Part shown: positions 58,608-64,000 of the stretch, piece by piece
Layout: each line of letters opens with the position of its first letter
Numbering within the stretch: the stretch's first letter is position 1
Source of the DNA: Mycolicibacterium sp. CBMA 226
Lineage (GTDB): Bacteria; Actinomycetota; Actinomycetes; Mycobacteriales; Mycobacteriaceae
DNA: 64,000 nt
NCBI RefSeq assembly: GCF_009729075.1
Contig: NZ_VTGY01000013.1
Location: 186,001-250,000 of the forward strand
Direction of reading: 5' to 3'
The notes under the pieces: model-generated
Told to the model about the DNA's origin: nothing
The model's input: the letters and a program-made list of their open reading frames with translations, nothing else
Database searches by the model: none
Program-made: the position numbers and the translations under genes

Positions 58608-60122
58608 CTAGACCGGACCGAACCAGCGCTGCAGTGCAGACCGCAGGTGCTCCGCGTCGTCGGCGGTGAAAGTGTCTGCGGCCCAGGCGACGTAACCATC
58701 CGGCCGGATCAGCATGGCGGCAGGACCGTCGGCCATGGCCGCGACCACTGTATCCACGCGGCGGTCCCACGGCGCGGCGGCCTCGGCCGCTGCGCCGCCG
58801 GCGAGATCGAGCACCACGCCCCGGCCGCTGTGTAACAGCTCGGTGAGGCGACGTCCGTCGTCCAGCTCCGCCTCCGGCACCATGTATCCGGTCAATCGGT
58901 GCGGGACGTCACCCATGTCGTAACGAACGTCCGCACCGGCCAGCAGTCCGGCCATATGGGCGGTCACATCGGGTAGTTGGAAGAGCTCACCGAGCAGCGT
59001 GCGTAGGGCACGCACCTCCGGCCCCGGCGCGGTGAGCGCGATCTGGGCCAGTGAGTGCATCATGACGCGCTCACCGACCGGATACCGCTCGGACTCATAG
59101 GTATCGAGCAGTTCTGCAGACGCCCAGCCATTGACGACGGCACCCAGCTTCCAGCCCAGATTCAACGTGTCCTGCAGACCGAGGTTCAGCCCCGGCCCGC
59201 CCATCGCCGAATGGACATGCGCGGCATCACCGATGAGCAGGACCCGGCCGGACCGGTACGTGTCGGCCTGCCGGGTGTTCTGGCCGTCGATGCGTCGCAT
59301 CGCAAAAGGCCCTGGGCCGCTTGGCGGTTCGAACGGCACGTCGACCCCGAGCACTCGACGCAGGCTCTGCCGCAGCTCGTCGTACGTCAACTCCGCCGGC
59401 GCGTCGTCGGGCGATGACCCGAACTCTAGGGTACCCAGCATCGGCGGATCGCCGTGGGCCTCGAAGAAGATCGCCATGCCGTTGTCGTACCGGTTGTGCC
59501 CGAACGGAATCCGCCCGAACCCGGGCACGTCGAATTCTCCGGTCGGAGTCCGGAACTCGTCAGGGATGTGCACATGCGCCAACCGGGCGACCGTCGGTGA
59601 CGTATGCCCGGGGAAGCCGATGCCCGACTGCTTGCGGACGGTGCTGCGGCCGCCGTCGGCACCCACCAGCCAATCGGCTTCCAGCACATAGGCGCCGTCG
59701 GGCGCGGCCACGTCGACGGTGACGCCCTCAGGCCCCGCTGACAGAGCCGTCACGGCGTGCCCCCATCGAACCTCGACCCCGAGAGCCTGGGCCCGCTCGT
59801 ACAGCAGCTGAACCAACCGGGGCTGCTTCATCAGCACAGCACGCATCGGATTGTCCTCGACACCAACAAAATTCAGCGGCAAGCCAGAGAACATCCAGCC
59901 GTATGCGGGCTCCGGAGGGTTGGGGTCGCCCGTGAATGCCTGGTAGAGGCCACGCATGTCGAGTTGCCGGATCACCTGCCCGACAAGGCCGTTCGCCTTG
60001 GGCTCGTCGCCTGGGCCGGGTAGCGCATCGAGGATGACGGGTTTGACTCCAGCAAGGGCGAGTTCGCAGGCCATCATCAGGCCATTGGGTCCGGCGCCGG
60101 AGATCACGACGTCAGCGGGCAT
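58608..60122 (-). CDS. FAD-dependent monooxygenase (Rox/PHBH fold)
   Basis: 504 residues from ATG 60122 (MPADVVISGAGPNGL). FAD motifs GAGPNGLMMACELALAG and VLLIGDAAHVHSAMGGPGLNLGLQD, typical of aromatic hydroxylases. Resembles rifampicin monooxygenase-type enzymes, but the substrate is not determined. The start overlaps the TetR gene by 11 bases, so the TetR is transcribed just before it. Confidence 0.82.
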   Translation of the reverse strand: MPADVVISGAGPNGLMMACELALAGVKPVILDALPGPGDEPKANGLVGQVIRQLDMRGLYQAFTGDPNPPEPAYGWMFSGLPLNFVGVEDNPMRAVLMKQPRLVQLLYERAQALGVEVRWGHAVTALSAGPEGVTVDVAAPDGAYVLEADWLVGADGGRSTVRKQSGIGFPGHTSPTVARLAHVHIPDEFRTPTGEFDVPGFGRIPFGHNRYDNGMAIFFEAHGDPPMLGTLEFGSSPDDAPAELTYDELRQSLRRVLGVDVPFEPPSGPGPFAMRRIDGQNTRQADTYRSGRVLLIGDAAHVHSAMGGPGLNLGLQDTLNLGWKLGAVVNGWASAELLDTYESERYPVGERVMMHSLAQIALTAPGPEVRALRTLLGELFQLPDVTAHMAGLLAGADVRYDMGDVPHRLTGYMVPEAELDDGRRLTELLHSGRGVVLDLAGGAAAEAAAPWDRRVDTVVAAMADGPAAMLIRPDGYVAWAADTFTADDAEHLRSALQRWFGPV

Positions 60123-60765
60123 GGTCGCTCCTTCGTTCTGTTCTGTTCGGTTCCGGCAATCCGGCGACGACCGCATCGAAACCCGCACGCATCAGACCGG
60201 TGATGGCCACCGGCGGATCGGCGTTCGCGTAAGCCTCCATCGCGGTGTCTCCGACAGCGCGCACCACCGCCGCCACCAGACGCGGGTACATGTCGTCAGG
60301 ACCGAGACCGGTTCGCTCCGCGATGGCCGCCACCCATTCTTCGTAGAGATCGTGCGGCACCGCGTTACGAACCTCGGTTCGCATCAGGAGTTTTCGCACC
60401 TCGACGAGTTCGCGGCGGTCCGGGACAACGTCGGCGCCGGTGATGTCTGCCATCTCCTGCTCGAGGGTGCCCGTCACCGCCTCGACGATCGATGTCCACA
60501 GCGGCTCATCGGCCGGCCGTGACCGAAAGACGTTGACACTGCGCCGCATGCGCTCGGCGATGCGGTAGGCCAGCGCCTCGTACTTGCCGGTGAAGTAGTT
60601 GTTGAACGTCCGCAAGGACACTCCCGCCAGGGCCGCAATGTCCTCGCGTGTGACGGCGTCCAGCCCGCCACGGTCGAACGCCAGCCGCAGGGCCGCGTCA
60701 CTGAGAGCCCGGCGGGTGTCGAGCTTCTTCCGTTCGCGCAGACCTGTTTCGACTGATTCAGGCAT
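60112..60765 (-). CDS. TetR-family transcriptional regulator
   Basis: 217 residues from ATG 60765 (MPESVETG). Helix-turn-helix VTREDIAALAGVSLRTFNNYFTGKYEAL. Precedes and overlaps the monooxygenase gene, which it likely represses. Also divergent from another TetR at 60888. Confidence 0.82.
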   Translation of the reverse strand: MPESVETGLRERKKLDTRRALSDAALRLAFDRGGLDAVTREDIAALAGVSLRTFNNYFTGKYEALAYRIAERMRRSVNVFRSRPADEPLWTSIVEAVTGTLEQEMADITGADVVPDRRELVEVRKLLMRTEVRNAVPHDLYEEWVAAIAERTGLGPDDMYPRLVAAVVRAVGDTAMEAYANADPPVAITGLMRAGFDAVVAGLPEPNRTERRSDHAR

Positions 60766-60836
60766 GCTGCCCACCCTACCGATAATGTTGCACACCGGGC
60801 AAGTTTGCACAGCAGGCAATTTCCCGCGAATATGAC

Positions 60837-60861
60837 TGACTGAAGTCATTGACTCAGGTCA
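60837..60861. promoter_or_regulatory. tandem TGACT dyads between two TetR genes
   Basis: TGACT-GA-AGTCA (60837-60848) and TGAC-TCAG-GTCA (60850-60861) lie 13 bases apart, closer to the 60888 gene. They are probable TetR sites; which of the two proteins binds them is unknown. Confidence 0.5.
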
Positions 60862-60887
60862 GTAATGCGAGTACAACTTGAGCCACC

Positions 60888-61496
60888 ATGACCCGCGCCA
60901 CCGCCAAACCGTCGCTGCGACAAGCCAAACGGCTCGAAACCCGTCAGCGCGTTCTCGATGCCGCAATCACGGAGTTCAAGCGCGCGGGTATGGCAGATGC
61001 CGATGTCGGAGCCATCATCAGATCCGCCGGCGTTGCACACGGCACCTTCTACTTCCACTTCCCCACGAAAGAACACGTGCTGTTCGAGCTCGAACGCCAA
61101 GCTGAGGAATCCGCGGGCCGTGAACTCGCCGCGTTTCTACATACCCCCCACACCCTCCAAGAGGCGCTGAACGAGGTGGTGCGGGTCATCGTCGCCGTGG
61201 AACGACGGCTGGGCCGACTTCTCTTCAAAGACGTACTGGCCCTGCATTTTTCCTCGAACCGCCCACCGGACGACGAGTGGACCGACCACCGGGTGATCGT
61301 GCTGGTGGTCCAGGAGATCGAGCGGGCGCGCCAGGCCGGCGAGGCAGACGCGGACGTCGACCCGTTCCACAGCGCGGTCTACTTCCTGCTGAGCCTCTAC
61401 GCCCTGCTGACCACAAGCCGCGGAGCGGACCAGATCCGCACCGCATTGCTCGACAACTTCGTCAACACCGCGCTGCGAGGTATCGCAGCCCGATAA
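60888..61496 (+). CDS. TetR-family transcriptional regulator
   Basis: 202 residues. Helix-turn-helix MADADVGAIIRSAGVAHGTFYFHFPTKEHVLF. First gene of a plus-strand unit with the 32-residue membrane protein (14 bases on), the vWA gene and the AAA+ gene. It probably controls that unit through the TGACT dyads upstream. Confidence 0.85.
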   Translation: MTRATAKPSLRQAKRLETRQRVLDAAITEFKRAGMADADVGAIIRSAGVAHGTFYFHFPTKEHVLFELERQAEESAGRELAAFLHTPHTLQEALNEVVRVIVAVERRLGRLLFKDVLALHFSSNRPPDDEWTDHRVIVLVVQEIERARQAGEADADVDPFHSAVYFLLSLYALLTTSRGADQIRTALLDNFVNTALRGIAAR

Positions 61497-61510
61497 CCGG
61501 AGGAGACACC

Positions 61511-61609
61511 ATGTGGCAGGAAATCGCCCGCCTCGCCATCGCGTGGGGCGCCATGGCCGCCCTCATCGCGTTCTGGTACTGGATGTTCTCGAATATCGGT
61601 ACCTTCTGA
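61511..61609 (+). CDS. 32-residue single-helix membrane protein
   Basis: ATG 61511 with GGAGGAGA upstream, the strongest ribosome binding site in this region. The protein starts MWQEIARLAIAW and is one hydrophobic helix (about residues 6-26) ending in FSNIGTF. Sits between TetR and the vWA gene, 14 and 16 bases away, so it belongs to the operon. No family recognised; possibly a small subunit or anchor for the complex. Confidence 0.6.
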   Translation: MWQEIARLAIAWGAMAALIAFWYWMFSNIGTF

Positions 61610-61625
61610 ACCGGCGACTCCGCAA

Positions 61626-63149
61626 GTGTCCCAATCTATTACGGCCGGCGAACTCGAACGCTCCTGCGCGGTCACCGCAGTCGCGCTGTCCGAGCGACGG
61701 CGGTCCGGAGTCCGGCTCATCTCCGGCGAACAGCGCCGCTTCGGGCTGAGTACGCATCGCTCCCTCGTCCACGTCCCGTACCCGGCGCCCGTTCCCGACT
61801 GGTCATTGCGGACCTACACCTGTGGTGTCGCCCTGCAGTGCGCACCATCGAAGGACCGAATCGCGCAGTATCCGCTACACCGGTTGTCCTCCCGGGAATT
61901 GGGCGCGCTCAGGGTTGTCGAAGGGGGCGTCGCACTGGGCTGGGTGGCCGGGCGTTGGCCCGGCCTGCTCCCCGAGGCAAGTCGGGTGCTACCTGATCTG
62001 GAGCCTGACGACCCGGACCTCCCTGCGGACGAAATACTCTGCCGCACAGCTGCCCTGGCACGCTCCGGCGCGCGACTACCGGATTACCCGGTGCTCGGTT
62101 ACCCGCCGCTGCGCACGGCCGCCACCCGAACTCTGGCCAGCTCGATCCGCCGGACACTCGGGCGCATGCCCTGGTCCTCATCCCGCTCAGACGCCCAACG
62201 CCTGATGTCGATCCCGGTGGGAGGCGAGGGCGGGGTGCGCAACGCCAACCTGCCACCGGCCAGCCGTCCCGAGGAGGACGACGCCGACATCCGGCCCGAC
62301 CAACGCGTGGGAATTCCCTACCCCGAATGGAATTCGTGGCGGAGCCAGTTCCTTCCTGATCACGTCGCCGTCCTCGAACGCCGGCAGACCCGGCACCACC
62401 GCCGCGGAAGCGCGTCGCCCGACATCCGTCGCTGGTTCGACGAGCCGACCCACCGCACCATGGTCAACCGACTCGAGGACGGCAGTGACCTGGATGTCGA
62501 TGCTTACGTCGCGTCCTACGCGGACGGACGGGCCGGCTCACCCCACGAGCCAAAGGTGTTCCGCGCCTTGCTGCCGAGTGCGCGCGATACCGCCACCGCC
62601 GTGCTGCTCGATGGCAGCTCGTCGTTGGGCATCCATCAGGGTCGGGTGTTCGACCTCGAATTGGCCTGCGCGGATGCACTTTCCCGGGCCATGACGGTCA
62701 CACGGGAACGCCACGGCATCTTCGTCTTCAGCGGCAATACCCGACACCGCGTCGAAGTGCGGTGCCTGAAAGACTTCAGCGACAACCACTTTGCGTTGCC
62801 CAGCAAGTCCGGCCTGGTGACAGGTGGATACACGCGCCTGGGCGCACCCATCCGGCACCTGACCAGCCGCCTGCTGACCCAGCCCGCCGGGCGTCGCGTC
62901 CTCATCGTGATCGGCGACGGCCTCATCTCCGACGAGGGCTACGAAGGCCGGTATGCCTGGGCAGACGTCGCGCACGCGGTCGGTGAGGCCGACGAGGCGG
63001 GCGTCGGCGTCTACTACCTGGGACTGGGACCCGTCCGCGTGGATCCGCTGCCCGAGGTGTTCGGCTCCCGGCGGTCCCGGCGCATCCGCTGCGTCGAAGA
63101 ACTCCCTCGTGCCCTGGCGCACGTGCACCGAGAGTTGGTTTCCACATGA
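61626..63149 (+). CDS. vWA-domain protein (NorD/CoxE-like)
   Basis: 507 residues from GTG 61626. C-terminal von Willebrand A domain with the MIDAS motif LLDGSSSLG and VLIVIGDGLISDEGY. The N-terminal 300 residues are Arg-rich and unrecognised. Such proteins pair with NorQ/CbbQ-type ATPases to activate metalloenzymes. Overlaps the AAA+ gene by 4 bases (ATGA). Confidence 0.78.
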   Translation: MSQSITAGELERSCAVTAVALSERRRSGVRLISGEQRRFGLSTHRSLVHVPYPAPVPDWSLRTYTCGVALQCAPSKDRIAQYPLHRLSSRELGALRVVEGGVALGWVAGRWPGLLPEASRVLPDLEPDDPDLPADEILCRTAALARSGARLPDYPVLGYPPLRTAATRTLASSIRRTLGRMPWSSSRSDAQRLMSIPVGGEGGVRNANLPPASRPEEDDADIRPDQRVGIPYPEWNSWRSQFLPDHVAVLERRQTRHHRRGSASPDIRRWFDEPTHRTMVNRLEDGSDLDVDAYVASYADGRAGSPHEPKVFRALLPSARDTATAVLLDGSSSLGIHQGRVFDLELACADALSRAMTVTRERHGIFVFSGNTRHRVEVRCLKDFSDNHFALPSKSGLVTGGYTRLGAPIRHLTSRLLTQPAGRRVLIVIGDGLISDEGYEGRYAWADVAHAVGEADEAGVGVYYLGLGPVRVDPLPEVFGSRRSRRIRCVEELPRALAHVHRELVST

Positions 63150-63952
63150 CCGATTGGGCCGCAACCGATTCGGCGTATCTGCCCGCCGGCGACGAGGTGA
63201 CCACCTTCAGTCAGGCGTATCGGCGGCGGCTGCCGGTCATGCTCACTGGGCCGACGGGCTGCGGCAAGACGCGCTTCGTCGAGCACATGGGCAAGCGGTT
63301 GGGACGCCCCGTGGTCACGATCAGTTGTCACGACGATCTGACGAGTTCGGACCTGGTCGGTCGGTTTGTCGTGGCAGGCGGCGACGTGCTCTGGACCGAC
63401 GGCCCGCTGACCCGCGCCGTCAAGGACGGCGCCATCTGCTACCTCGACGAGGTGGTGGAAGCGCGCCACGATTCATTGGCGATCTTGCATTCGCTCACCG
63501 ACCACCGTCGCACGCTCTATCTGGATCGGGCCGGCGAAGTGGTACCGGCGCCCGATTCGTTCCTCCTCGCGTGCTCGTACAACCCGGCCTATCGGCACTC
63601 GCTGAAGGACCTCAAGCCGTCGTTCCGCCAGCGGTTCGTCACCATCGCGATGACCTACCTCGCGCCCGATCGCGAGGCCGAGGTTCTGGTCGGCGAGACC
63701 GGTATCGACATCGGCGCCGCCCGGCGGCTCGTGCACTGCGCCAACAGCATTCGCCAGGCGGACGACGCGTTCCACTTCGAGCCGCCGTCCACCCGGGTAT
63801 TGGTCACCGCAGCGCACCTGGTCGCTGCGGGAGCCGACGAGATGTCCGCCGCCGAAGCCGCGGTCCTGGCCCCGCTGAGCAGCGACGGCGCGATCAGCGA
63901 CGGGCTGCGCGAGATCGCCGCCGCCTGCCTACAACCGTCAGGTGTCCGATGA
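63146..63952 (+). CDS. NorQ/CbbQ-type AAA+ ATPase
   Basis: 268 residues. Walker A GPTGCGKTR, Walker B AICYLDEV, and sensor-like NPAYRHSLKDLKPSFRQRF, the MoxR-group pattern of NorQ/CbbQ. Together with the vWA protein it would remodel a metalloenzyme, whose gene likely begins at 63990. Confidence 0.85.
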   Translation: MTDWAATDSAYLPAGDEVTTFSQAYRRRLPVMLTGPTGCGKTRFVEHMGKRLGRPVVTISCHDDLTSSDLVGRFVVAGGDVLWTDGPLTRAVKDGAICYLDEVVEARHDSLAILHSLTDHRRTLYLDRAGEVVPAPDSFLLACSYNPAYRHSLKDLKPSFRQRFVTIAMTYLAPDREAEVLVGETGIDIGAARRLVHCANSIRQADDAFHFEPPSTRVLVTAAHLVAAGADEMSAAEAAVLAPLSSDGAISDGLREIAAACLQPSGVR

Positions 63953-63989
63953 GCATGAACATCCCTGCCAGAAAAGGAGTTTCACGGTC

Positions 63990-64000
63990 ATGAACGAACA
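63990..64000 (+). CDS. start of next gene (partial)
   Basis: ATG 63990 after AAAAGGAG, cut off by the window after 3 codons (MNE). It overlaps a 14-codon frame from 63949. It is in the operon and is the natural candidate for the enzyme that the AAA+/vWA pair activates. Confidence 0.5.

Overview
The window is high-GC DNA from a fast-growing mycobacterium (Mycolicibacterium type). Markers are fprB, dacB1, monomeric NADP isocitrate dehydrogenase next to metY-metX, a SAM-IV riboswitch, mycothione reductase, an MspA-family porin, a DUF732 secreted protein, decaprenyl-phosphate phosphoribosyltransferase, F420-type oxidoreductases and leaderless TANNNT promoters. No rRNA, tRNA or CRISPR array was seen.

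Positions 1-20.5 kb are mostly conserved core: the end of fprB, a TetR gene, an AhpD-like protein, an ECF41 sigma factor, an amino-acid permease, an SMP-30 protein, dacB1, nagA, a BrkB-type membrane protein, trpS, a sugar-isomerase (SIS) protein, MarR plus a DinB-like protein, xthA, icd, then a SAM-IV riboswitch controlling metY-metX-methyltransferase. From 20.5 to 61.5 kb the content is accessory: many small regulator/enzyme pairs, several with clear palindromic operators beside the regulator gene.

Two things stand out. First, 26.0-32.4 kb holds what looks like a cyclic-nucleotide-controlled peptide export system. An FHA-class III cyclase protein, a parvulin-like protein and a 1051-residue transporter (two cNMP-binding domains, C39 peptidase, ABC membrane and ATPase domains) form an overlapping three-gene operon. 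Beside it lie three tiny genes, two of them under 60 codons, for peptides that share a D-L-x-P...V-K-G-G leader and have unrelated cores. Second, six copies (A-F) of a roughly 190-bp intergenic repeat built from TTCTCAAA and TGTCA boxes, all in the same orientation, divide 22.8-56 kb into five blocks, like cassette boundaries. The peptide system lies in the A-F block between copies B and C. IS5-transposase and aminoglycoside phosphotransferase remnants support past mobility.

The right end (56-64 kb) carries an XRE-cupin regulator, an APC permease, a FAD monooxygenase with its TetR, and an operon of TetR, a 32-residue membrane protein, a vWA protein and a NorQ/CbbQ-type AAA+ ATPase. This operon runs into a gene cut by the window end.
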